NCBI GenBank assembly: GCA_945867285.1
Contig: CAMBHX010000091.1
Span: 1 to 6,434 of the forward strand
Origin: Sulfuricurvum sp. IAE1
Lineage (GTDB): Bacteria > Campylobacterota > Campylobacteria > Campylobacterales > Sulfurimonadaceae
DNA: 6,434 nucleotides
Direction: 5' to 3'
This document shows, piece by piece, positions 1 to 6,015 of the stretch (positions are counted from its first letter, which is position 1; the number at the start of each line of letters is the position of its first letter). The notes below the pieces were generated by a model, which did no database searches, was not told where the DNA came from, and saw only the letters and a list, made by a program, of their open reading frames with translations. The position numbers and the translations under genes are program-made.

Positions 1-690
1 ATCTCCAATCAAGTCGAAGATTTACACGATGAGATCAAAAAAACAGTAGCTTTGGGTGATAGGGTTCTTGTCACCGTTTTGACCAAAAAAATGGCGGAAG
101 CACTCACTAAATACCTCGCCGATTTAGGAATACGAGTCCAATATATGCACTCCGAGATTGATACTATCGAGCGCAATCAAATCATCCGTGGACTTCGAGT
201 AGGAGATTTTGATGTCCTAATCGGGATTAATCTCTTGCGAGAGGGATTGGACTTGCCAGAAGTGAGTTTAGTAGCAATTTTGGATGCTGACAAAGAGGGA
301 TTTTTACGCTCTGAGACATCACTCATCCAAACCATTGGGCGAGGGGCTCGAAATGAGCGGGGATGTGTGATACTCTATGCCGATAAAATCACCGGTTCAA
401 TGGAGCGTGCCATTGCTAAAACCAATAATAGACGTGCTATTCAAGAAGCCCATAACACGCTTCACGGTATTATTCCAACAACTACAAAGCGCTCACTGGA
501 TGAAAATCTCAAACTCGAAGATGTAGGCGATCTCTATAACCGCAGTAAAAAAGCCAAAACACTCCCTGCAGCAGAGCGTAAAAAGCTCGTCGATGAGTTG
601 AGTGTAAAAATGAAAGAAGCTGCCAAGAAGCTAGAGTTTGAAGAAGCAGCACGCTTGCGAGATGAAATTGCAAAAATAAGGAAATTATGA
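1..690 (+). CDS. uvrB: UvrB, excinuclease ABC subunit B (3' part, 5' end outside window)
   Basis: UvrB is the damage-verifying helicase-like subunit of the UvrABC nucleotide excision repair complex; it is loaded by UvrA and recruits UvrC for incision. The frame is open from base 1 and 229 residues are visible, roughly the last third of a protein usually about 660 residues long. In fragment numbering, residues 25-39 carry the conserved TKKMAE block. Residues 73-87 are helicase motif V (GINLLREGLDLPEVS). Residues 110-118 are motif VI, here QTIGRGARN where many UvrB proteins have GRAARN; this is a conservative change next to the arginine finger. Residues 194-228 form the C-terminal UVR motif, the coiled hairpin that contacts UvrC. 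The TTG at 52 is only an internal codon, because conserved UvrB sequence continues upstream of it. The stop is TGA at 688-690. The DedA gene follows after 3 nt, so the two are probably cotranscribed. Confidence 0.97.
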   Translation: MSNQVEDLHDEIKKTVALGDRVLVTVLTKKMAEALTKYLADLGIRVQYMHSEIDTIERNQIIRGLRVGDFDVLIGINLLREGLDLPEVSLVAILDADKEGFLRSETSLIQTIGRGARNERGCVILYADKITGSMERAIAKTNNRRAIQEAHNTLHGIIPTTTKRSLDENLKLEDVGDLYNRSKKAKTLPAAERKKLVDELSVKMKEAAKKLEFEEAARLRDEIAKIRKL

Positions 691-693
691 TTT

Positions 694-1257
694 ATGGATG
701 AAATGCTCAACAACCTCTCGACGTACGGTTATATTGTTTTATTTCTCTATTCACTGGGGGGTGGTCTAGTCGCCATCATTGGTGCTGGTGTGTTGAGTTT
801 TATGGGGAAAATGGATTTAACCACCTCTATCGCCATTGCCTTTGCTGCAAATGTCATCGGAGACACCCTGATGTTTTATATGGCACGTTACCACAAACGC
901 GACATGATGGAATACCTAAAAAAACACAAACGCAAACTCGCTTTTTCCCATCTCCTGCTCAAGCGTCGTGGCGGAACTATTATCATAATCAAGAAGTTTA
1001 TTTATGGACTCAAGACCCTCATACCACTTGCAGTTGGTTTAACCAAATACGATTTTTGGAAATTTAGTTTTTACAATGTTGTCGGCGCATTGATTTGGGC
1101 AATTGTAGTAGGTGGAGGAAGTTATCTCTTTGGAGGTGCTATTATCCAGTATTTCAAGCTCGTGGCCGATAAGCCCTATCTCGCCCCTATTACCCTTATA
1201 GCTGTGGGTGGAAGCGTATGGTTTTACCTCTCGGTAGCTACGAAGAAGAAAAACTAG
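694..1257 (+). CDS. DedA/VTT-family (SNARE-associated) inner membrane protein, divergent
   Basis: This 187-residue hydrophobic protein matches the DedA/VTT membrane family. Characterised members act in membrane homeostasis and, in some cases, in recycling undecaprenyl phosphate or other lipids across the membrane. Hydrophobic segments lie near residues 11-38, 45-66, 93-115 (probably re-entrant), 124-147 and 163-182. Family-like features are GD at 57-58, the KFIYGLKTLIPLAVG block at 101-115, and the GALIW stretch at 131-135. It is divergent: the region around 21-36 is glycine-rich and lacks the acidic residue and PGE-like motif common in canonical DedA proteins, and the arginine motif is reduced to lysines (K101, K107). 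The start at 694 was chosen because an AAGGA ribosome-binding site sits at 678-682, inside the uvrB end. An ATG at 703 is an alternative. The exact substrate cannot be read from the sequence. The C-terminus is lysine-rich, suggesting a cytoplasmic end. Confidence 0.85.
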   Translation: MDEMLNNLSTYGYIVLFLYSLGGGLVAIIGAGVLSFMGKMDLTTSIAIAFAANVIGDTLMFYMARYHKRDMMEYLKKHKRKLAFSHLLLKRRGGTIIIIKKFIYGLKTLIPLAVGLTKYDFWKFSFYNVVGALIWAIVVGGGSYLFGGAIIQYFKLVADKPYLAPITLIAVGGSVWFYLSVATKKKN

Positions 1258-1300
1258 TCTATTACAAACAATACTACACACTTTATTGGAATACTCCGTC

Positions 1301-1333
1301 ATCCCGTACTACGACACGGGATCTAGCACTTTT
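1301..1333 (+). terminator. Weak terminator-like hairpin downstream of the DedA gene
   Basis: On the plus strand a 7-bp stem (ATCCCGT 1301-1307 with ACGGGAT 1316-1322, loop of 8 nt) is followed by CTAGCAC and then four T (1330-1333). It is the other arm of the palindrome and faces the DedA stop codon about 43 nt upstream. The T-run is short and displaced, so termination here may depend on the full 76-bp structure or on Rho. Confidence 0.3.
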
Positions 1334-1340
1334 AAATCGT

Positions 1341-1370
1341 AAAAAATGGATCCCGTATCAAGTACGGGAT
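1341..1370 (-). terminator. Probable intrinsic terminator for the PBP1A transcript
   Basis: Read on the minus strand, an 8-bp stem (ATCCCGTA/TACGGGAT, 1370-1363 with 1357-1350, loop of 5 nt) is followed after CCA by a run of six T (1346-1341). It lies about 30 nt beyond the PBP1A stop codon at 1400-1402. This is one arm of the larger palindrome doing double duty. The small offset between stem and T-run makes it less than ideal. Confidence 0.55.
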
Positions 1371-1399
1371 GACAAAAATATTAAGCACACTAACAAACG

Positions 1400-3364
1400 T
1401 TAAAAGACTAGCTTTTCTTCCGTCACTGGTGCTGACTCAGTGCTAGCATCAGGAACTACTGATGTATCGGTCAACTCCTCAGTGCTATTTTCATCACTGC
1501 TGGTTGATGCACGATACATTCCTGCTGGAACATCAAAATAACGCTTAGTATTAGGATAAATACGGAATAAATCTTCCATATAATAGCGAAAAACCTGCCC
1601 TGCTGCGCGTCCACCTGTTTCAGATTTACGCATTGGGGTATTGTTATCATGCCCAAACCATACTACCGTTTCAACCGTCGGAGAATACCCAATAAACCAC
1701 GCATCAATATTTTTATTGGTAGTTCCCGTCTTACCTGCAATCTCTACACCGCCAACACGTGCAGCTGTCCCTGTACCAAACGATACCACATCACGCATCA
1801 TTGAAGTCATCAAAGCTGCTTTTTCTTTGGTATTTACTTGACGGCGTTGATTTTCATAACGAAATGTCTCACCTTTGGGAGTAATGACTTGACGCACTAA
1901 GATAGGATTGGTCAATACTCCACCACCTGCAAACATTGTGTAATATTTCGCCAAATCATGCGGCGACATTGAGACTGTTCCCAAGGCAACAGAGAGATCA
2001 GGAGGAAGATTTTCGGTAATCCCGTAACGACGTAAACCTGCCACGATATTTTGGAAACCCATATCACTCACCATATTGATGGTCGCAAGATTACGAGAAT
2101 AAGTCAATGCATTGCGCAAGGTCACCATCCCTTTATATTCGTCTTTGTAGTTTTTAGGTTTCCACTCTTTTTCAGTTCCATCTGCCCCTGCATAGGTGTA
2201 AGTACGGGCAATATCGGGAATCAATGAGGCAGGTGACATTCCGCTATCCAGTGCCACTTGATAAATAAACGGTTTAAATGCGGAACCTGGTTGACGCTTG
2301 GCTTGGGTAACACGGTTGTAGGAACTCACCGAATAATCATACCCACCAACCATCGCCAATACTTCGCCGGTGTTAGGATCCATACTCATCAAAGCACCAT
2401 TGAGCTGTGATTGAGTATTGGCATCCAACGCATTCATCTCTTCGGCACGCTTCAAGATCTCATTTCGACCGGATTGAAGCGCTTTATACCCTGCTTCTTG
2501 AAGTCTCATATCAATAGTTGTATAGATTTTGTACCCGCCACTACGAATATCAGGAAATGCATCACCTAGCTGACGCATGACCTCATCAATAACATACGGT
2601 CCAGAGTTTTTACTGAGTGTATCGTTATGGACTTGTGGACGCTCTTGAGTTGACTTGTCATACGTCTCTTGATCAATCCACCCAAGCTCTAACATTCGCT
2701 CCAAAATACGATTAGCCCTCCCTAGACACAACTCATAGTTTTTAGTTGGTGCATAAAAGTTGGGTGCTTTTGGTAATCCCACAAGCATTGCCATCTCTTT
2801 GAGTGTTAGCTCCTTAAGAGATTTACGAAAATAACCGTCTGAAGCAGTCTTGATACCATAATAGCCATGCCCCAAGTAAATTTCATTAAAATAACGTTCT
2901 AAAATTTGCTCTTTGGTAAGTTCTTGCTCAATACGAATCGCATACAATACCTCTTTGAACTTACGTGAAAACTTTTTGTCTCGTGTCAAAAGAGCATTTT
3001 TGACCAGCTGTTGCGTGATGGTACTAGCCCCCTCTTTGAGTTTTCCTGCGCTCACGTCTTTGATAATAGCACGCATAATGGCATCCGGATTAACTCCGTG
3101 ATGCTCAAAAAAGTCCGTATCTTCAATAGCCACAAGTGCTTCAATAAGCCGTGGAGGGATGTTTTCATACGAGACATAATACCGATGCTCATCACTAAAG
3201 AGATTAGCGATTTTGGCCCCATTTCGGTCATATACTTCCGTTGTTAACCTTGGTTTATAGTTAATAAGGCGTTGAGTCTCATACTCAAAATTATAGATAA
3301 CATACGCCAAATATCCTACAGGGATTGCAATGAGCGCTCCAAAAAAAATCCACATTTTATTCAT
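1400..3364 (-). CDS. mrcA: Class A penicillin-binding protein 1A (bifunctional transglycosylase/transpeptidase)
   Basis: This 654-residue enzyme polymerises lipid II into glycan strands and cross-links the stem peptides, working on the periplasmic face of the inner membrane. An N-terminal signal anchor spans about residues 5-25. The GT51 glycosyltransferase domain covers about 50-230: the EDTDFFEHHG motif carries catalytic E81, GASTITQQLVKN is at 112-123, and the RKFKE motif carries E138. The transpeptidase domain covers about 325-600, with the SxxK motif SAFK (nucleophile S361, K364), SRN at 423-425 and KTGT at 545-548. All three active-site motifs are intact. The last 35 or so residues are rich in Ser, Thr, Asp and Glu and look disordered. 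Length is typical of the shorter PBP1A forms of Campylobacterota. The ATG at 3362-3364 is preceded by a GAGGA ribosome-binding site 6 nt upstream. A structured 210-nt leader separates it from the ABC gene. The symbol follows E. coli usage; pbpA and ponA are also used. Confidence 0.96.
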   Translation of the reverse strand: MNKMWIFFGALIAIPVGYLAYVIYNFEYETQRLINYKPRLTTEVYDRNGAKIANLFSDEHRYYVSYENIPPRLIEALVAIEDTDFFEHHGVNPDAIMRAIIKDVSAGKLKEGASTITQQLVKNALLTRDKKFSRKFKEVLYAIRIEQELTKEQILERYFNEIYLGHGYYGIKTASDGYFRKSLKELTLKEMAMLVGLPKAPNFYAPTKNYELCLGRANRILERMLELGWIDQETYDKSTQERPQVHNDTLSKNSGPYVIDEVMRQLGDAFPDIRSGGYKIYTTIDMRLQEAGYKALQSGRNEILKRAEEMNALDANTQSQLNGALMSMDPNTGEVLAMVGGYDYSVSSYNRVTQAKRQPGSAFKPFIYQVALDSGMSPASLIPDIARTYTYAGADGTEKEWKPKNYKDEYKGMVTLRNALTYSRNLATINMVSDMGFQNIVAGLRRYGITENLPPDLSVALGTVSMSPHDLAKYYTMFAGGGVLTNPILVRQVITPKGETFRYENQRRQVNTKEKAALMTSMMRDVVSFGTGTAARVGGVEIAGKTGTTNKNIDAWFIGYSPTVETVVWFGHDNNTPMRKSETGGRAAGQVFRYYMEDLFRIYPNTKRYFDVPAGMYRASTSSDENSTEELTDTSVVPDASTESAPVTEEKLVF

Positions 3365-3370
3365 AAATAA

Positions 3371-3375
3371 TCCTC
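3371..3375 (-). promoter_or_regulatory. Ribosome-binding site of the PBP1A gene
   Basis: Minus-strand GAGGA with 6 nt to the ATG at 3362-3364. It is one of the clearest Shine-Dalgarno sequences in the window and fixes the PBP1A start at the first Met rather than Met4. Confidence 0.75.
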
Positions 3376-3398
3376 ATCTATTATGTTACACATTAAAA

Positions 3399-3463
3399 GG
3401 AACTCGTCAGTTTTAATGGCAGGGACGCACACACTGATACTATCGCATAACAGTGTGAGTTCC
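3399..3463 (-). ncRNA. Candidate structured leader element 2: compact three-way junction upstream of the PBP1A gene
   Basis: Read on the minus strand, GGAACT (3463-3458) pairs with AGTTCC (3404-3399). This closes two hairpins: CACACTG (3457-3451) with CAGTGTG (3436-3430), and CGTC (3427-3424) with GACG (3408-3405). Junction linkers are 0, 2 and 0 nt, so almost every junction base is used. The closing stem is followed by TTTTAAT (3398-3392), which could also make it act as a terminator. The helices contain no strand-specific wobble, so they could form on either strand. I do not recognise an Rfam-type family. The pairing is seen in the sequence; function is inference. Confidence 0.35.
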
Positions 3464-3470
3464 AAAGCTA

Positions 3471-3494
3471 TAAAAGCCAAGCAGTTGGCTTTTA
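3471..3494 (-). terminator. Terminator-like hairpin between the ABC and PBP1A genes
   Basis: A perfect 10-bp inverted repeat, TAAAAGCCAA (3471-3480) and TTGGCTTTTA (3485-3494), with a 4-nt loop. On the minus strand it reads TAAAAGCCAA-CTGC-TTGGCTTTTA then TAG, giving a short T-run at the end of the stem. It could end the upstream transcript about 80 nt past the ABC stop codon, or act as a regulated terminator in the PBP1A leader. By symmetry it could also work on the plus strand, but no plus-strand gene precedes it. Confidence 0.55.
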
Positions 3495-3559
3495 GTACGC
3501 TTTTCACCCGTACAACCCCCTAAAGCTACCTACATCTTTCGGATGCAGGAGAGAGTACT
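3494..3559 (-). ncRNA. Candidate structured RNA element 1: three-way junction with purine-rich loop
   Basis: On the minus strand P1 is AGTAC (3559-3555) with GTACT (3498-3494). P2 is an 8-bp helix, CCTGCATC (3549-3542) with GATGTAGG (3536-3529), capped by CGAAA. P3 is GCTTT (3526-3522) with AAAGC (3503-3499), enclosing an 18-nt G-rich loop with GGGGG and CGGG (3521-3504). Junction linkers are 5, 2 and 0 nt. P2 contains one G-U wobble on the minus strand that would be an A-C mismatch on the plus strand, which favours the minus strand as the RNA. The terminator-like hairpin at 3494-3471 follows at once, an arrangement resembling a riboswitch aptamer plus expression platform. It does not match the core of any riboswitch class I can recall (c-di-GMP, TPP, purine, preQ1, fluoride and cobalamin considered). 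Confidence 0.4.
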
Positions 3560-3574
3560 TACTTAAACATTTTT

Positions 3575-4273
3575 TTATTGTCTAAATTCTCGTGTACTAA
3601 AATCTGCATCAATGAGTTTTTGCGTATACGGATGCACAGGAACCGTAAAAACATTTACCATTTTACCCTCTTCTACTATCATTCCATCTTTAAGGACACA
3701 AATATCCTCACACAGCTCTCGTGCAACACCCATATCATGAGTTACAAACAACATTGCAAACCCTAAATTCTCCTGCAATGTTTTTAACAACTCTATCAAT
3801 ATTTTTTTAGCTAATGGATCCAGTGCCGTCGTGGGTTCATCTAGCAACAATAATTTTGGCTTTGTCCCCAACGCCATCGCAATCACTACGCGTTGCAACT
3901 GACCCCCTGAAAGCTCATTGGGATAGCGGTTCAACAACCCAACATCCAATCCGAGCCATCCAAATACTTCAATGGTTCTTTCATGTGTTAAAAACATCTG
4001 ATCTTTGATGCGAGTCAGTGGTGAGAGTGCGGTAAACGGATTTTGTGGAACTAGCGAAACATTTTCTCCCACACTCCATTCAAAATCGGCCTCTTTATCC
4101 AAAATAGTGTGCAATCCATTATCCGTAACACCCAAAAGCGTTTTTAGGATTAAGGATTTTCCACTACCACTTTGCCCTACGAGTGCCAACGACTTATGGA
4201 TGACAAATGAAGACTCCACCAATATTGTATGATTATGAACAATGGTGAGGCTGCGGATATTAATAGGTTTCAT
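3575..4273 (-). CDS. ABC transporter ATP-binding protein, oligopeptide/nickel (OppD/DppD/NikD) type, short form
   Basis: A 232-residue ATPase subunit that would power a membrane importer from the cytoplasmic side. All motifs are intact: Walker A GQSGSGKS (33-40), Q-loop Q77, signature LSGGQ (121-125), Walker B LLLLDEP (141-147, catalytic E146), D-loop around D152 and H-loop H179. HPYTQ at 214-218 is the start of the oligo_HPY extension typical of di/oligopeptide and nickel ABC ATPases, but the protein ends about 14 residues later. It is therefore shorter than OppD/DppD (about 320 residues) and nearer NikD in size. The frame is open upstream to a TTG at 4339, but that extension would run through a 28-nt palindrome and precede the normal N-terminus. 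The ATG at 4271-4273 (MKPINIRSL) fits the family and has a weak AGGG (4277-4280) just upstream. No permease, binding protein or second ATPase gene is visible, so the substrate is unknown. Confidence 0.88.
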   Translation of the reverse strand: MKPINIRSLTIVHNHTILVESSFVIHKSLALVGQSGSGKSLILKTLLGVTDNGLHTILDKEADFEWSVGENVSLVPQNPFTALSPLTRIKDQMFLTHERTIEVFGWLGLDVGLLNRYPNELSGGQLQRVVIAMALGTKPKLLLLDEPTTALDPLAKKILIELLKTLQENLGFAMLFVTHDMGVARELCEDICVLKDGMIVEEGKMVNVFTVPVHPYTQKLIDADFSTREFRQ

Positions 4274-4307
4274 AAACCCTATTTTACCCAATATAATCAA
4301 TATTACA

Positions 4308-4335
4308 CACCAAAACGAATGCATCCGTTTTGGTG
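4308..4335 (-). promoter_or_regulatory. Strong hairpin between the BioF-like and ABC genes
   Basis: CACCAAAACG and CGTTTTGGTG form an exact 10-bp stem around GATGCATT on the minus strand; the G and T flanking the self-complementary ATGCAT would form a wobble pair in RNA. It begins 7 nt past the stop codon of the BioF-like gene. The sequence after it (TGTAATATTG) has no T-run, so it is not a canonical intrinsic terminator. An RNA-stabilising or processing hairpin inside an operon, or a weak terminator, is more likely. Confidence 0.5.
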
Positions 4336-4342
4336 ACAAGGA

Positions 4343-5473
4343 CTAAAGTCCTTTGTAATCCTCCAAAGCTACACTTTTGAGAAATTTCAAACGTTCACAT
4401 ACCCTTACAACTGTTTCCTTCTCAGCACTGATACGAAAAATGACCCGAAGTATTGCTTTTTTCACTGTTGGTTGGCGTATAGCACCCACACTTACGCCCA
4501 AGTCATCTTTTAAGATTTGCTGGATTTCCATTGCTATAACATTATCGCCAATCTCTATAGGCAAGATCAATCCTACCATCTCAACACCTAAAATCTCTCG
4601 TACGATTTGCTGATGAGACTGGATATGTTGACTCAAAGTCGTACAATTTTCGCCAATAAACATCAGCGCTTGATGTGCCAACGCTGTGTCATATAATGAG
4701 GGAGCGGTGGCATAGATGACATTCTTGGCACGATTAATGAGATACTCTTCGATGTGCTTGGAACACAATACATACGCCCCAAAACTCCCATATGCCTTAC
4801 CTAGAGTTCCCATTTTTATCATCAAAGGAGTTGATGCAATATCATAATAATCCAAAATCCCCATGAGATTTTTACCGATAACCCCGCTACTATGAGCTTC
4901 ATCGAGGATGACCAAGACACCATAGCGCTCACACACACTCAAAATTTCACGCGAAAGTAAATCCCCGCCCATCGAGTAGATCCCCTCAACAGCGACAACA
5001 ATTCGTTTTTTGGTTGCATCCTTGATCAATTTTTCCAGTGCACTCGCATCATTATGGGGAAAGAAAATTACTTCTCCCTCACACATTTTGGTCGCCATTA
5101 TCCCACTGGCATGATACTGCTCATCCATCAATAACACATCACCCTTGCGTACCAGACACTCTATAAGCCCAATATTAGCATTAAATCCGCTCCCCATCAC
5201 AATACCCGCTTCAAACCCGTTGGCATCGCACAGTGCTCGTTCAAAATTTTGATGAATCGGATGATAACCATTCACAAGCATTGAGGATTTTGGCGCATGA
5301 TTACTATACTGTGACACCATCTCGCACGCTCGGCTGTGCAGTTGGCTTTTATGAGCCAATCCCAAATAATCGTTGGAGCCCATATCGATAAGATTGTCAT
5401 TCCAAACCCTACGCTCTCTATAGCGCCCTGAATGTTTTAGGGCTTTGAGTTCATTACTGTACGGATTGTTCAT
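4343..5473 (-). CDS. bioF: 8-amino-7-oxononanoate synthase-like PLP enzyme (alpha-oxoamine synthase family)
   Basis: BioF condenses pimeloyl-ACP or pimeloyl-CoA with L-alanine to give 8-amino-7-oxononanoate, the first committed step of biotin ring assembly, in the cytosol. The 376 residues match the family length. GSNDYLGLA is at 32-40, the VNGYHPIH region at 67-74, the PLP-stacking histidine is H121 in DEQYHAS, the DEAHSSG motif at 191-197 holds the cofactor-contacting Asp and His, and K226 in GTLGKAYG is the expected Schiff-base lysine. The same fold includes 2-amino-3-ketobutyrate CoA ligase (Kbl) and other acyl-CoA:amino acid condensing enzymes, so BioF is the most likely but not the only reading. 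No other bio genes are in view. The ATG at 5471-5473 overlaps the Maf stop codon in an ATGA arrangement (5470-5473), with no clear ribosome-binding site, which points to translational coupling. Confidence 0.88.
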   Translation of the reverse strand: MNNPYSNELKALKHSGRYRERRVWNDNLIDMGSNDYLGLAHKSQLHSRACEMVSQYSNHAPKSSMLVNGYHPIHQNFERALCDANGFEAGIVMGSGFNANIGLIECLVRKGDVLLMDEQYHASGIMATKMCEGEVIFFPHNDASALEKLIKDATKKRIVVAVEGIYSMGGDLLSREILSVCERYGVLVILDEAHSSGVIGKNLMGILDYYDIASTPLMIKMGTLGKAYGSFGAYVLCSKHIEEYLINRAKNVIYATAPSLYDTALAHQALMFIGENCTTLSQHIQSHQQIVREILGVEMVGLILPIEIGDNVIAMEIQQILKDDLGVSVGAIRQPTVKKAILRVIFRISAEKETVVRVCERLKFLKSVALEDYKGL

Positions 5474-6015
5474 AAATACGGCTTTAACACTTCAACCGAC
5501 AACCCCATTGCCGTACTCTCATACCCTTTAACTTCTCGAATATACGGTTTACAAAATCCCTCAACCATACACGCACCCGCTTTTCCACGCCAATCACCAC
5601 TTGCAATATAACGATCAATATCATCAACATCGAATGGATTGAAAAAATAGTGTGTTGAAGAAATATCCATCAGTTCAAGTCTGGGTGTTTTATAGATCAT
5701 ACACGTAATAATAGCAACTTCACTACCACTTTGAGTTGCTAAAATGTCCCTAGCATCACTCTCATCTTTGGCTTTACGAAGTATTTTATTGTGCGCAGCA
5801 ACAACCGTATCTGCGACGAGTAAAGGAAAATCAGTACATCCGAAGGTGGAATAGTTGACACGATATTTTCCCAGCGTTGCTTGATACACAAAATTTTTAG
5901 GAGAGGATGCAAGTATAGAATCTTCATCAAAATCGATGGATTCTTGAAAAAAGGGGATGCCCGCCGCACCAAGAAGTTGCGCACGGGTGATGGAAGAAGA
6001 ACAAAGTCGTAACAT
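5470..6015 (-). CDS. maf: Maf-family nucleoside triphosphate pyrophosphatase
   Basis: Maf proteins hydrolyse non-canonical or selected canonical NTPs to NMP and pyrophosphate, cleaning the nucleotide pool; some affect septum formation. The 181 residues begin with a diverged nucleotide-binding motif (LCSSSITR, 4-11), where most Maf proteins have S-x-S-P-R-R; only the second arginine (R11) is kept. ADTVV at 68-72 supplies the conserved catalytic-site Asp D69. GKAGACMVEGF at 144-154 corresponds to the KAGAYxIQG motif of the dTTP/UTP-type branch, and KGYESTAMGL at 163-172 corresponds to the closing GLP region. The length is close to the family norm of about 190. The ATG at 6013-6015 overlaps the stop of the upstream membrane protein by 1 nt (TAATG), without an obvious Shine-Dalgarno, so coupling or reinitiation is likely. 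Substrate preference cannot be settled from the motifs. Confidence 0.88.
   Translation of the reverse strand: MLRLCSSSITRAQLLGAAGIPFFQESIDFDEDSILASSPKNFVYQATLGKYRVNYSTFGCTDFPLLVADTVVAAHNKILRKAKDESDARDILATQSGSEVAIITCMIYKTPRLELMDISSTHYFFNPFDVDDIDRYIASGDWRGKAGACMVEGFCKPYIREVKGYESTAMGLSVEVLKPYL

Larger units (their letters stand above)
1298..1373. repeat. 76-bp composite palindrome, REP/BIME-like dispersed element
   Basis: The outer arms GTCATCCCGTACT (1298-1310) and AGTACGGGATGAC (1361-1373) are exact reverse complements. The inner arms ACGGGATC (1316-1323) and GATCCCGT (1349-1356) are also exact complements, and only 5 versus 4 nt between them are unpaired. Each arm is additionally a small hairpin by itself: ATCCCGT/ACGGGAT at 1301-1307 and 1316-1322, and ATCCCGTA/TACGGGAT at 1350-1357 and 1363-1370. 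The centre contains another short inverted repeat, TTTTA/TAAAA (1330-1334 and 1340-1344). Two inverted hairpin units with a spacer is the arrangement of BIME/REP-type extragenic repeats. From general knowledge, similar CATCCCGT...ACGGGATC palindromes occur as dispersed repeats in several bacterial genomes; copy number here is unknown. It lies between convergent genes, the usual location for such repeats. Confidence 0.8.

Noticed and set aside
52..690. A complete short gene beginning at TTG 52
   Set aside because: UvrB-conserved sequence (NQVEDLHDEIKK) continues upstream to base 1, so this is the 3' part of a longer gene.
1218..1403. 61-codon plus-strand open frame running from the end of the DedA gene through the palindrome
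   Set aside because: Most of it is translation of the inverted repeat (WIPYQVRDDK-type string), a familiar artefact of dispersed palindromic repeats; it also overlaps the DedA gene out of frame and has no ribosome-binding site.
1641..1841. Plus-strand open frame opposite the PBP1A gene, and similar frames opposite the other minus-strand genes
   Set aside because: These are shadows of well-supported genes with all motifs intact; none shows family features or a ribosome-binding site.
3380..3410. Sigma70-like promoter for the PBP1A gene (CTGACG at 3410-3405, CATAAT at 3385-3380 on the minus strand)
   Set aside because: The spacing is 19 nt and transcription would begin about 3373, inside the GAGGA ribosome-binding site, which would leave no usable leader.
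3494..3559. c-di-GMP-I (GEMM) riboswitch
   Set aside because: Short stretches (GTAGGTAGC, GGGGTT) recall the 3' half of a GEMM aptamer, but the essential upstream GGGCAAACC and GGGACGCAAAGCC blocks are absent on this strand.
3399..3577. 6S RNA or other housekeeping RNA on the plus strand, since the region is about 180 nt and ends in a T-run (3570-3576)
   Set aside because: The ends do not pair to form the long closing stem of 6S RNA, no tmRNA, SRP or RNase P motifs are present, and the T-run is not preceded by a stem.
4274..4339. N-terminal extension of the ABC ATPase from TTG at 4339 or ATG at 4324
   Set aside because: The extension would be encoded by the 28-nt palindrome and precedes the normal family N-terminus; the ATG at 4271-4273 fits homologues.
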